Shown here piece after piece: positions 1 to 7,208 of a stretch of DNA of 8,175 nt (its first letter is position 1; each line of letters begins with the position of its first letter). A model generated the notes under the pieces. It searched no databases. It saw only the letters and a program-made list of their open reading frames with translations, and was not told where the DNA came from. The stretch is from Acidobacteriota bacterium (lineage in GTDB: Bacteria; Acidobacteriota; Blastocatellia; RBC074). The DNA is taken from positions 1 to 8,175 of the forward strand of contig JABFSD010001085.1 of assembly GCA_013140935.1 (NCBI GenBank), written 5' to 3'. The position numbers and the translations under genes were made by a program.

Positions 1-42
1 GCTTGAATGGGTGTGGTATAAAAAAGGGAAGAGGAACTTGTT
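1..42. other. Left edge, non-coding leader
   Basis: This short stretch precedes the first gene. It contains stop codons in the frame of that gene (TGA at 4-6 and TAA at 19-21) and a purine-rich run (AAAAAGGGAAGAGGAA, about 21-36) that could serve as a ribosome binding region. No promoter or end of an upstream gene can be assigned with confidence because too little sequence is present. Confidence 0.4.
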
Positions 43-51
43 GTGGAGTTA

Positions 52-528
52 ATGGTGTTATCGTTAAAAGAAAGATTGCGGCAAGTGACCGGTGTTTGGG
101 CGGGAACTTACACCCATGTGACACCGAAAGGCGAGGTGCTCGACACCTTCACTTCGCGCCAGGAAACTCGATTGGAAGGCAACGATTGGTATGAACGAGT
201 TACTTATCAGTGGCCGGAAGGCGACGCCATCCAGTTCGATTTTCACGCCCGGTTTGACGCGATGGGCGAAACGATGATTTTCGACGATCCGAACTTTCAC
301 GGAGAAGTAATTTTTGTAAACGATCAGGTTTACGTTTTTCCCTACCATTGGAAAGCGAAACCGCAATCTCATGTCGTCGAAACAATCGTAATGGTTACGC
401 CGCACTATAAATCGCGCGTGTGGCAAACTTTCGAGCAGGGTGAGTTGATTAAAGTCACGATTATCAACGAACATCGCGCCAGCGCTGTCCCGGAAATATG
501 GTATCCCCCTAAATACATCACGACCTAA
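52..528 (+). CDS. Uncharacterised small protein, possibly lipocalin-like
   Basis: This is a complete small soluble protein of about 158 residues. I do not recognise its function. It has no signal peptide and no membrane segment. It shows short alternating hydrophobic and polar stretches rich in aromatics, and near the N-terminus a G-V-W-A-G-T-Y motif. That GxW-type opening and predicted all-beta character resemble lipocalin or fatty-acid-binding-like barrels and DUF3598-type proteins, but the match is by impression only. ATG at 52 is preferred, with GGAG at 45-48 close upstream. A GTG at 43 in the same frame, with AGAGGA at 30-35, would add three residues. The gene lies 28 bp before the glycoside hydrolase on the same strand, so the two may be cotranscribed. 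Its last codons and stop lie inside a 16-bp tandem duplication. Confidence 0.75.
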   Translation: MVLSLKERLRQVTGVWAGTYTHVTPKGEVLDTFTSRQETRLEGNDWYERVTYQWPEGDAIQFDFHARFDAMGETMIFDDPNFHGEVIFVNDQVYVFPYHWKAKPQSHVVETIVMVTPHYKSRVWQTFEQGELIKVTIINEHRASAVPEIWYPPKYITT

Positions 529-539
529 ATACATCACGA
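508..539. repeat. Perfect 16-bp tandem duplication at the stop codon
   Basis: The unit CCTAAATACATCACGA occurs twice head to tail, at 508-523 and 524-539, with no mismatch. The first copy encodes the last residues of the small protein (P-K-Y-I-T and the start of the next codon). The second copy supplies its TAA stop at 526-528. Removing one copy would leave the reading frame ending in Asn and then TGA, so the protein length would be unchanged although the duplication is not a multiple of three. Confidence 0.9.
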
Positions 540-556
540 ATTGATAGACTGAGTTT

Positions 557-3500
557 ATGAAACGGATCACTCGCCGCGATTTTTTACAACAAGTTGGTGT
601 TTCCGGGTCGCTGGCGTTATTGCCGCCTCTGCAATTAACAGAGTCCGATGCGCTTTTGGTCGGCTGGAAAAACCCTCCGCGCGATTGCCGCCCTCACACG
701 CGTTGGTGGTGGCCGGGGAATGCGGTGAGTAAAGCCGGGATCGAACAGCAACTCACCGCGATGAAAGCCGCAGGCATCGGCGGCGTCGAAATCGTCAGTT
801 CGTGGCAATGGTATGAAAAAGGAAACCTGCCTTATTTATCCAATCAATTTTTTGAGATGATGGCATTCACCGCCGAACGTGCCACGTTATTAGATTTATC
901 TGTCTCACTGGGCTTCGGCGCGGGATTGAGTTTCGGCGGTTTTTGGGTGCCGGTAACGGAACGAAGCAAGTGCCTCGCTCCCGTATGGCTGGATGTTACT
1001 GGCCCACGTTTATTGGACGAGATTTTACCGCCATTTAAAGTTACTCAACCATTACTTCTTACAGGACAAACCTTATATGGCAACGTGACTTGGCAAGCCC
1101 CCGATCAAAGCCAGATTCTAGCCGTGGTAGCAGCTCAAGTAGAAGGTAGTAAATTGAATAGCGATTCGCTGGTCGTTCTTACTCATCAAGTTATTAACGA
1201 CAAGTTAAGCTGGGAAATACCGAAAGGGAAATGGCGCATTGGCGTGTTTCGATTGCAATACACCGGGCAGGCTAACTCCGCCCAAAATCTTGAGCCGTTA
1301 AATTACTGTATAGATCACTTTAATCCACAGGCGATGCGGAATTATGTCACTTATCTTGGCGGCCATTTCACTAAAAAACTGGGCAAGTATTTCGGCAAAA
1401 CGATTCATTCATTTTTTGCTGATGGTTTCGAGATTGCTCCGTTGCCGGGCACCTTACTTTGGAGCAATCACCTGTTGGCGGAATTCAATCGGCGCAAAGG
1501 TTACGATTTGACGCGCTATTTGCCCGCGCTATGGCAAGAGGCAGGGCCAATCACCGCCCGCGTTCGTTATGACGTCAACGAGTTTTTACATCAACTAAGC
1601 AAAGAAATTTATTACGGCGAGTTCTCCGCCTGGTGTAAGGCAAACCGCTTGCAAGCGCGCATAAAAGCTTATTCTCCCTTGGCTACGGAATTAATCGAAG
1701 CTGCCGGTTTGGCGCATCAACGGGAGGCTGCCATTGGTGCGACGCGCTTTGAAACGATTGCTGAGCCACTTAAGGCTACGGCTTCGGGAGCGCGCTTTTA
1801 TGGGCGCGGCATTGTTTCAGCCGAAGCCGTCACCTCTTTGCGTGCAGAACGATATCGCACAACGCTCGAAGAAATGAAGCGCACGACTGACGCTTATCTG
1901 CGCGATGGGGTAACTCAAATTTATAACCACGGCTGGACTTACTCGGAAGAATCGGAAGTCTCACCGGAACGCGATTTACCGTGGCCCAACCGTATTCAGC
2001 CTTGGGCCCCTTGGTTTAAACATTATCGTGGCCTAAGTGATTACACTGGTCGCTGTTGCTGGTTGCTGCGACAAGGCCAGTTAGTTGCTGATGTATTAAT
2101 TTATTCTTCGCAAGCTACTGCCTGGTCTGAAACTGCCGTCTATGATTATACCCAACAAAGATCGCCTTCCGGTGATTTGCCTAAGCTCTTGGTCGCTAAC
2201 GGCTATGATTATGATTTCGTGAATGATGATTTGTTACAAAACCCAGCGACCACGACCGATAGCGGTGAAATAAAGATTAATCAACACAGTTATCGAATCC
2301 TGCTTTTACCTAAAACGGCGGTAATCCCTTTGGCGAGTTTGCAGCGCATCGAATCGTTTGCGCTTAATGGTGGCGTCGTAATCGCCCTCGACCTGTTGCC
2401 TCGCTACGCAGCAGGGATAAAAGCAGCTACTTTGTTGCACGACGCGCGTATCACTCAAATCGTCCAAAAACTTTTCAACGGCAGGAATAGCAGTGTTCAT
2501 TTTTTGCCGGAGTATAAGATTATTGAGTCTACTCCTAGTTTTCAGAATGAGATCAGACCGCTGATTACACCGCCTCAACGTAAATTGCTTGAGATATTGC
2601 AAGAGGTGAAATCGCCGGATTTCTCTTTACCCGATAACGAGCAAAGTAACGGTTTAACTTTTATTCATAAACGCACTGGCGATATGGATATTTATTTTTT
2701 AACGAACTTACAGCCGAATAAGATAACGACGACGGTTAGCGTAAGAACCACCGGAAAAACCGTAGAGCTTTGGGATGCGATGTCAGGTCAGATTAGGTCT
2801 TTACCTGAATATCGCACGACAATGAGTCGCACGGAAATTCCCGTGACAATGTCACCTTGGGAATCGATTTTTTTTGTTTTTCGTCCTAACACATCACGTC
2901 CGTATGTGGTGAGAACCGATTTGGCGGTAATTGAGGCTGTCAGGCCGAATGGCATCATCGCTTATGCGACGCGTGAAGGGGAACATTCCGCCGTCGTGGC
3001 TCGAGGGATGAGCCGCCAAACACTGCGCGCTTGGGCTCCTGCCTTACCCGAAGCCGTTTCTCTGCGAGGTGAATGGAAATTCGTGGCGGGTGGAATGCGT
3101 GAAGGGAAAATAACCAAAACGCTGACTAACTTGATTTCTTGGACGGATAGCGAAGAGTTTCGCTATTTCTCAGGTGAAGGCATTTACGAGTTACAATTTC
3201 TGATGCCACCAGAAAGTCTGACGGAAAATGTTCGATGGATTTTGGATTTAGGCAAGGTGGCGGAAACCGCCGAAGTGACGTTGAACCATAAACGAATCGG
3301 CGTGCGCTGGATGCAGCCTTATGATTTTGAGGTAACCAGCGAGTTAAAACCTAATGAAAATCACTTGCGTATAGCCGTAACGAACACTTTGCATAATCAA
3401 GTAGCAGGGTTGAGAACCCTCGCGGAATTTCCCACTGAGTTGAAAAAGCGTTATCAGCAAGCCTCTGCCAGTTATCAGCTTGGAACCAACGCTTGGCAAC

Positions 3501-3589
3501 AGTATGACCGAAAGTATGCGCCATTAGTTTCAGGGTTACTCGGTCCTATACGATTGATCCCACAAGGAATCGTACTCTTCAAGTTATGA
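557..3589 (+). CDS. Tat-exported GH106-family glycoside hydrolase (alpha-L-rhamnosidase-like)
   Basis: This is a predicted exported carbohydrate-active enzyme of 1010 residues, the normal size for glycoside hydrolase family 106, whose characterised members remove terminal alpha-L-rhamnose from plant glycans. The N-terminus has a twin-arginine motif (T-R-R-D-F-L, residues 5-10) and a short hydrophobic stretch to about 27, so it is probably exported folded; no clear cleavage site is visible. Family hallmarks are R-W-W-W-P-G-N at 49-55, M-K-A-A-G-I-G-G-V-E-I at 69-79, D-G-F-E at 289-292 followed by an F-N-R-R-K-G-Y-D stretch, I-V-S-A-E-A at 419-424 with candidate catalytic E423, and N-H-G-W at 457-460. 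An alpha/beta segment follows at about 510-640. A C-terminal sugar-binding-type beta-sandwich spans about 835-1005. The start is fixed by the Tat motif and by an in-frame TAG at 545. The ribosome site is weak (GAG at 551-553). Rhamnose specificity is inferred from the family only. Confidence 0.88.
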   Translation: MKRITRRDFLQQVGVSGSLALLPPLQLTESDALLVGWKNPPRDCRPHTRWWWPGNAVSKAGIEQQLTAMKAAGIGGVEIVSSWQWYEKGNLPYLSNQFFEMMAFTAERATLLDLSVSLGFGAGLSFGGFWVPVTERSKCLAPVWLDVTGPRLLDEILPPFKVTQPLLLTGQTLYGNVTWQAPDQSQILAVVAAQVEGSKLNSDSLVVLTHQVINDKLSWEIPKGKWRIGVFRLQYTGQANSAQNLEPLNYCIDHFNPQAMRNYVTYLGGHFTKKLGKYFGKTIHSFFADGFEIAPLPGTLLWSNHLLAEFNRRKGYDLTRYLPALWQEAGPITARVRYDVNEFLHQLSKEIYYGEFSAWCKANRLQARIKAYSPLATELIEAAGLAHQREAAIGATRFETIAEPLKATASGARFYGRGIVSAEAVTSLRAERYRTTLEEMKRTTDAYLRDGVTQIYNHGWTYSEESEVSPERDLPWPNRIQPWAPWFKHYRGLSDYTGRCCWLLRQGQLVADVLIYSSQATAWSETAVYDYTQQRSPSGDLPKLLVANGYDYDFVNDDLLQNPATTTDSGEIKINQHSYRILLLPKTAVIPLASLQRIESFALNGGVVIALDLLPRYAAGIKAATLLHDARITQIVQKLFNGRNSSVHFLPEYKIIESTPSFQNEIRPLITPPQRKLLEILQEVKSPDFSLPDNEQSNGLTFIHKRTGDMDIYFLTNLQPNKITTTVSVRTTGKTVELWDAMSGQIRSLPEYRTTMSRTEIPVTMSPWESIFFVFRPNTSRPYVVRTDLAVIEAVRPNGIIAYATREGEHSAVVARGMSRQTLRAWAPALPEAVSLRGEWKFVAGGMREGKITKTLTNLISWTDSEEFRYFSGEGIYELQFLMPPESLTENVRWILDLGKVAETAEVTLNHKRIGVRWMQPYDFEVTSELKPNENHLRIAVTNTLHNQVAGLRTLAEFPTELKKRYQQASASYQLGTNAWQQYDRKYAPLVSGLLGPIRLIPQGIVLFKL

Positions 3590-3600
3590 TCTCGTTCGCA

Positions 3601-4878
3601 CTAACGATGCCTGATTTCTGAAAAGGCTACCGTCTTTTTAACTAAAAATAATCCTGATAAAAGCGCGATAAAACTGGCGATAATGACTCCATAATAAGCC
3701 GTTACGTACGAGTCGAAGCGCTGAGCGATTTCCCCTGTGATGATATTCCCTAACGCCCCACCAGCGGTTTCGATGACCGCAATGCAGGCAATAATGCGTC
3801 CCAAGTCCCGCAGGCCGAAACACTCCGCCATGAGTAGCTGAATCGTAACGAAAGCTCCGCCGTAACCCAGTCCGAACAGCACCGCAAAGGTTGTGGCATT
3901 TTGCGCACTTAAAAAAGGCAACATACAACAACCGGCGGCCAGCACGGCACAGCATAGCGCGTTGACTTTAGGACGCGGCCACCTGTCGCTGGCTACGCCG
4001 AAAATCAATTTCCCGCCGATGCTGGCGGTGCCCATTAACGCTTGCACTCCCCGCGCCGCTTCGCCCGTCATCCCGATTTGCGCGGAAGTAAGAAAAATAA
4101 TGAGTTGTTGCACGACAGCCAAAATCGCATAAAACAACATCATCGCGCACACAGAGAAAATCCAGAACAGTGGTGTGCGAAAGGCTTCGCTCAATGTCAT
4201 CCCCGGCAGTGAGGCAGGATCGGGCGGCGACGAGGGCAGAGCTTCTCCCGTGCTTTTACCATCGGGAAGTTGACCTACTTCCTGCGGGCGAATCCTGACG
4301 ATTAACCAGATCAACGGCAACAACAAAACCCAAACACTGGCACTCATCAATAACATCGCGTTACGCCAGCCGTAATTACGAATAAGCGGGCTGGCGACTA
4401 AAGGAATGACGACGGTTCCTAAACTGGTACCCGTTACAGCGATGCCCATGGCCGTGCCGCGTTGTTGGCGAAACCAATTCGAGATTAAAACAGTGTTGGG
4501 AATTAAGCTAAGAAAACAGAGCGTCAATCCGAATAACACGTGCGCGGCATAAATCTGTGGCCTCACATAGGCTTGGGAATAAAGAAACAATCCCATTCCC
4601 AGCAGCAAGCAACCCAGACTCATGAATACTTTTACGTTGAGGCGGCGTAATAACTGACCCGCAAAGGGCGACAGCAATCCCGACAAAATAAACGTGACGG
4701 CGCTCGCCCTCGCGATATTAGGCGCTTGTCCGAGACTGCCCATTTCTTTAAGCATCTCTGGGTAAAAAGCCGGCAGGCCGCCGATCGAAAAGCCGTTGGA
4801 AAGCATCATCGCCAGCGTTGAGACGGCGACGATGAAATAGCCGTAAAATAACCCGGATTTTGCGGGAGTGGATTGCAT
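3601..4878 (-). CDS. Major facilitator superfamily transporter, monocarboxylate/oxalate-formate type
   Basis: This is an inner-membrane transporter of about 425 residues with about twelve hydrophobic helices in two halves, split by a hydrophilic loop at about 196-232. The N-terminal F-Y-G-Y-F-I-V (11-17), the R-G-T-A-M-G-I-A stretch (140-147) with G-W-R-N-A at 170-174, and the motif-A-like G-K-L-I-F-G-V-A-S-D-R (289-299) are typical of the subgroup that moves monocarboxylates, oxalate/formate and similar organic anions. The substrate is inferred from context to be the compound handled by the upstream amidohydrolase. ATG at 4878 lies just after the amidohydrolase stop. ATGs at 4902 and 4908 and a GTG at 4938 are in frame and would overlap that gene. 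None of them has a good Shine-Dalgarno sequence, so translational coupling is likely. It is the last gene of the operon and converges on the glycoside hydrolase with only 11 bp between stops. Confidence 0.88.
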   Translation of the reverse strand: MQSTPAKSGLFYGYFIVAVSTLAMMLSNGFSIGGLPAFYPEMLKEMGSLGQAPNIARASAVTFILSGLLSPFAGQLLRRLNVKVFMSLGCLLLGMGLFLYSQAYVRPQIYAAHVLFGLTLCFLSLIPNTVLISNWFRQQRGTAMGIAVTGTSLGTVVIPLVASPLIRNYGWRNAMLLMSASVWVLLLPLIWLIVRIRPQEVGQLPDGKSTGEALPSSPPDPASLPGMTLSEAFRTPLFWIFSVCAMMLFYAILAVVQQLIIFLTSAQIGMTGEAARGVQALMGTASIGGKLIFGVASDRWPRPKVNALCCAVLAAGCCMLPFLSAQNATTFAVLFGLGYGGAFVTIQLLMAECFGLRDLGRIIACIAVIETAGGALGNIITGEIAQRFDSYVTAYYGVIIASFIALLSGLFLVKKTVAFSEIRHR

Positions 4879-4891
4879 ATTTATTTTTGAG

Positions 4892-6358
4892 TTAGGCGGC
4901 ATTTTCATGCAACGCCACTGGGCGACGAATAAATTCACCCAGTCGCCGGTCGTTTACCTTGCCGTTTTCCAGCATCACGTTTCCTCGCACGATGGTATGC
5001 GTAGGCCAGCCCTTGGTCATAAACCCTTCAAACGGCGTATGGTCTTGTGCCGAAAAGCAGGCTTCGGTAGTGATCGGTTGTTCTTTCTCCATATCCACAA
5101 TGGCGAAGTCAGCGTCCGCGCCGATGGCAATACAACCTTTACGCGGATACAACCCGAAAGCCCGCGCGGGATTGGCGCTGACTAACTCAGCGACGCGCTG
5201 CAAGCTAACGCCGCGTTTGTGGCAACCTTCACTGAGTAACACCGGATAAAGTATCGAAGCCCCCCCGAAACCAGGCAGACTGCCCCAAAGGTCGTTCTCA
5301 TGTTTGTGTTCTTCGCCGCAACAAGCGTGATCGCTCACGACGGTATCAACGCTACCGTTTTTGATACCTTCCCACAAAAAATTGGAATGCTCGCGCGTGC
5401 GAATCGGCGGATTTACTTTCCCGCGAATGCCGATGCCGTTGCGGTCGAGTTCTTCGTGGTCGAGCGCCAGGTGATGCAAGGTAGTTTCTAACTTAATATC
5501 GTGCGCCGGATATTGGCGGCGTACGTCAATCCCCGCCTGCAAGGCGTCGCGCGAAGACAGGTGCAACAAGTTAATCGGGCAACCCGTAGCGTCAGCCAGA
5601 ATGGCGGCTTCGTGTACGGATAAGCGTTCCGTGAGCGGCGGACGGCCTTCGCTGTAAGCCTTGAGTCCGGTCAAACCTTGTTGTTTGGCGCGCTCGATAA
5701 ATACGCGAATGAGTTCGGGGTTTTCGCAATGCAGTGACAAAGAAATGCGCGCCTTGTCTTTATGTTTAGCGGCAATTTGAGAAACCCGTGTCATCAATTC
5801 ATAAAGATGGCCGAGATCATAATTTTCGGCCATCGTGTAGGCGCTGCCTTTGGTTGAATCCGCCGAAAGGGTAAGCGACTTATAAAACATATAAAACTTG
5901 AAAGAACCTACGCCTGCAGTTTCCACTAACCAATCTACTTCGTCTAACTGAGCCGCCGTCATCACCGCAATATGATAGCCGTAATCCGTATAAAAATGGC
6001 CGGAAGATAATTGTTGCACCTCAGGAAAAATGTCTTTGTATAAACCCGTTTTATTTAAGTAATGCTGGCCGGTGCGGAAGTAACTAATCAATGTCGAGAC
6101 GCCGCCTACGAGTGCGGATCGTGATTCGCTCTCAGCGTCTTCGCTGTGAGGGCGATAGATCCCTACGTGAAAGTGCGAATCCACTGCGCCGGGAAAAACA
6201 TATTTGCCGCGCGCGTCAATCACTTGAGAGCCAGCGGTGCTGGCGATTTCGTCGGCGATAGCGGCAATTTTACCAGCGCGCACCCCAAGGTCGCACCGGA
6301 CGGTTCCGTGATAGGGGAAAACAACGCTGCCGTATTTTATGATTAAATCGTAGCTCAT
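4892..6358 (-). CDS. Cyclic amidohydrolase (dihydroorotase/hydantoinase/allantoinase superfamily)
   Basis: This is a cytoplasmic metal-dependent hydrolase of 488 residues that probably opens a cyclic amide or hydrolyses a related C-N bond. All expected ligands of a binuclear metal centre are visible: H62 and H64 in D-S-H-F-H, candidate carbamylated K154 in G-S-F-K-F-Y, H210 in S-L-H-C-E-N, H266 in L-L-H-L-S-S and D343 in V-V-S-D-H. Y159, five residues after the lysine, matches the hydantoinase substrate-contact tyrosine. The loop K-V-N-P-P-I-R (314-320) is closer to dihydroorotases and allantoinases than to the S-P-P-L-R of D-hydantoinases. The N-terminal (about 1-55) and C-terminal (about 405-475) segments form the usual small beta domain. 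Spacing from K154 to H210 is about twenty residues longer than in D-hydantoinase. It starts within the stop of the regulator gene (ATGA) and has no Shine-Dalgarno of its own. It is unlikely to be the pyrimidine-biosynthetic enzyme, given the catabolic-looking neighbours. The substrate is unknown. Confidence 0.87.
   Translation of the reverse strand: MSYDLIIKYGSVVFPYHGTVRCDLGVRAGKIAAIADEIASTAGSQVIDARGKYVFPGAVDSHFHVGIYRPHSEDAESESRSALVGGVSTLISYFRTGQHYLNKTGLYKDIFPEVQQLSSGHFYTDYGYHIAVMTAAQLDEVDWLVETAGVGSFKFYMFYKSLTLSADSTKGSAYTMAENYDLGHLYELMTRVSQIAAKHKDKARISLSLHCENPELIRVFIERAKQQGLTGLKAYSEGRPPLTERLSVHEAAILADATGCPINLLHLSSRDALQAGIDVRRQYPAHDIKLETTLHHLALDHEELDRNGIGIRGKVNPPIRTREHSNFLWEGIKNGSVDTVVSDHACCGEEHKHENDLWGSLPGFGGASILYPVLLSEGCHKRGVSLQRVAELVSANPARAFGLYPRKGCIAIGADADFAIVDMEKEQPITTEACFSAQDHTPFEGFMTKGWPTHTIVRGNVMLENGKVNDRRLGEFIRRPVALHENAA
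6355..6358 (-). other. ATGA stop/start overlap, regulator to amidohydrolase
   Basis: The TGA stop of the regulator gene (6355-6357) shares bases with the ATG start of the amidohydrolase (6356-6358). The bases before this ATG (minus strand AAATCTGTCAAAAAATC) contain no Shine-Dalgarno sequence. The downstream gene is therefore probably translated by terminating ribosomes re-initiating, which would tie enzyme output to regulator translation. Confidence 0.85.
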
Positions 6359-7152
6359 GATTTTTTGACAGATTTTGAGTTGGGGCGCGGAGAGACTGTG
6401 GGTACTTTGTCGCGCGTTAGATGTACGGTATAGCTATATAAATCCGTACGATAAAGCACGTGAACATATTCCACTCGACGGCCCGTATCGGTGAACACCG
6501 TGCGCTCGATGGATAACAAAGCTGAACCGATGTGTACGTCCAATAAACCGGCCACGTAAGGATCAGCCAACGCTGCGGTGATTTGTTGCGTCGCTTCTTT
6601 TAACCGTATCTTGCATTTTCGTTCGAGTAACTCAAGCAAAGTGCCGGTGCTTAATTCTTCGCGGGTAAGTTGCGCGCCGATTTCTGCCGGGACGCAATTT
6701 ACGATGTAACTATAGGGTTTGCCCTCACGTATTCGCATGCGCTTGATGCGATAAACGGGATCACCCACTTTCAGCCCCAGCCATTCTGCTTCGTGTGGAT
6801 CGGCTTCGACGTGGTTGATCTCGATTACCTTAACCGGCGTCATCAGACCCATTGCAATTACTTCGTCGAGTGAGCCGGTGAGATGAGTTTGGCCCTCGAA
6901 AGGACGCTTGCGCGTGCGCCGTTCCGCGACGAAAGTTCCGCGTCCTTGTCGTCGTTCGATCAAGCCTTCTTCAGCCAATGCCATCAACGCTTGTCGCACC
7001 GTGATGCGGCTCACGCCGTATTGCTCGATCAACTCACTTTCAGTCGGCAAACGGTCGCCCACGGTAACTTTGCCAGAGACGATTTTTTCCCGCAGCAAGT
7101 TTTCAAGCTGGTAATAAAGCGGCACTCGTTTGCTGGCGAAAGTTTTGGACAT
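6355..7152 (-). CDS. GntR-family transcriptional regulator, HutC subfamily (UTRA domain)
   Basis: This is a DNA-binding repressor-type regulator of 265 residues, a usual length for the HutC subfamily. A winged helix at about 10-78 has the GntR signature: V-P-L-Y-Y-Q-L at the start, L-P-T-E-S-E-L at 35-41, Y-G-V-S-R-I-T-V-R-Q-A-L at 45-56, and the wing R-R-Q-G-R-G-T-F-V at 67-75. A UTRA ligand-sensing domain follows at about 96-246, with its conserved late motifs E-A-T-Q-Q-I, L-L-S-I-E-R and V-E-Y-V-H-V-L-Y-R. ATG at 7152 is chosen because AAAGG lies 5 nt upstream (7158-7162). A TTG at 7185 is in frame but unlikely. It is embedded in the operon and its stop overlaps the amidohydrolase start, so autoregulation by a substrate or intermediate is likely. 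The tail after about 246 is basic and serine-rich and probably disordered. Confidence 0.93.
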   Translation of the reverse strand: MSKTFASKRVPLYYQLENLLREKIVSGKVTVGDRLPTESELIEQYGVSRITVRQALMALAEEGLIERRQGRGTFVAERRTRKRPFEGQTHLTGSLDEVIAMGLMTPVKVIEINHVEADPHEAEWLGLKVGDPVYRIKRMRIREGKPYSYIVNCVPAEIGAQLTREELSTGTLLELLERKCKIRLKEATQQITAALADPYVAGLLDVHIGSALLSIERTVFTDTGRRVEYVHVLYRTDLYSYTVHLTRDKVPTVSPRPNSKSVKKS

Positions 7153-7208
7153 AGCAGCCTTTAGCTGGGAAATAGTAGCTTGCAAACCCAGCTACTGACT
7201 TCCAGCTA
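7153..7208 (-). promoter_or_regulatory. Cupin-regulator spacer with competing hairpins next to the regulator RBS
   Basis: Read on the minus strand, the spacer contains TAGCTGG at 7208-7202 (starting with the cupin TAG stop), TAGCTGGG at 7194-7187, AGCTACT at 7180-7174 and CCCAGCTA at 7169-7162. TAGCTGGG can pair with CCCAGCTA (8 bp, 17-nt loop). AGTAGCT at 7196-7190 can pair instead with AGCTACT (7 bp, 9-nt loop). The upstream TAGCTGG can also pair with the last arm. The last arm abuts the AAAGG ribosome site at 7162-7158. No T-tract follows, so this is not a standard terminator. Translational control or a protein-binding site is possible but unproven. Confidence 0.45.

Noticed and set aside
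64..570. A 168-codon open frame antisense to the small first gene
   Set aside because: It covers the first gene almost entirely and overlaps the start of the glycoside hydrolase. Its translation has no recognisable motif, and the sense frame fits the local same-strand layout better.
2306..2602. A 98-codon antisense frame inside the glycoside hydrolase
   Set aside because: It is Arg/Gln-rich with no domain and lies wholly within a well-supported gene, so it is a frame shadow.
2868..2881. T8-G-T5 run in the glycoside hydrolase as a programmed frameshift or sequencing error
   Set aside because: The reading frame continues intact through it (W-E-S-I-F-F-V-F-R-P) into a normal C-terminal domain, so no frameshift is needed or indicated.
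3590..3640. Possible bidirectional terminator between the convergent genes
   Set aside because: The best stem is only TCGTT/AACGA (3592-3596 with 3603-3607) without a T-tract. A weak AAAAG/CTTTT pairing at 3621-3638 is A/T only. Neither supports a terminator call.
3968..4150. Small frames on both strands within the transporter gene (around 3638-4150)
   Set aside because: They overlap a membrane protein with clear family motifs and have no ribosome sites or recognisable content.
4892..6358. Naming the amidohydrolase D-hydantoinase, allantoinase or PyrC
   Set aside because: The metal ligands are shared by all these enzymes, while the spacing and the N-P-P loop fit none of them cleanly by eye. 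A specific name would overstate the evidence.
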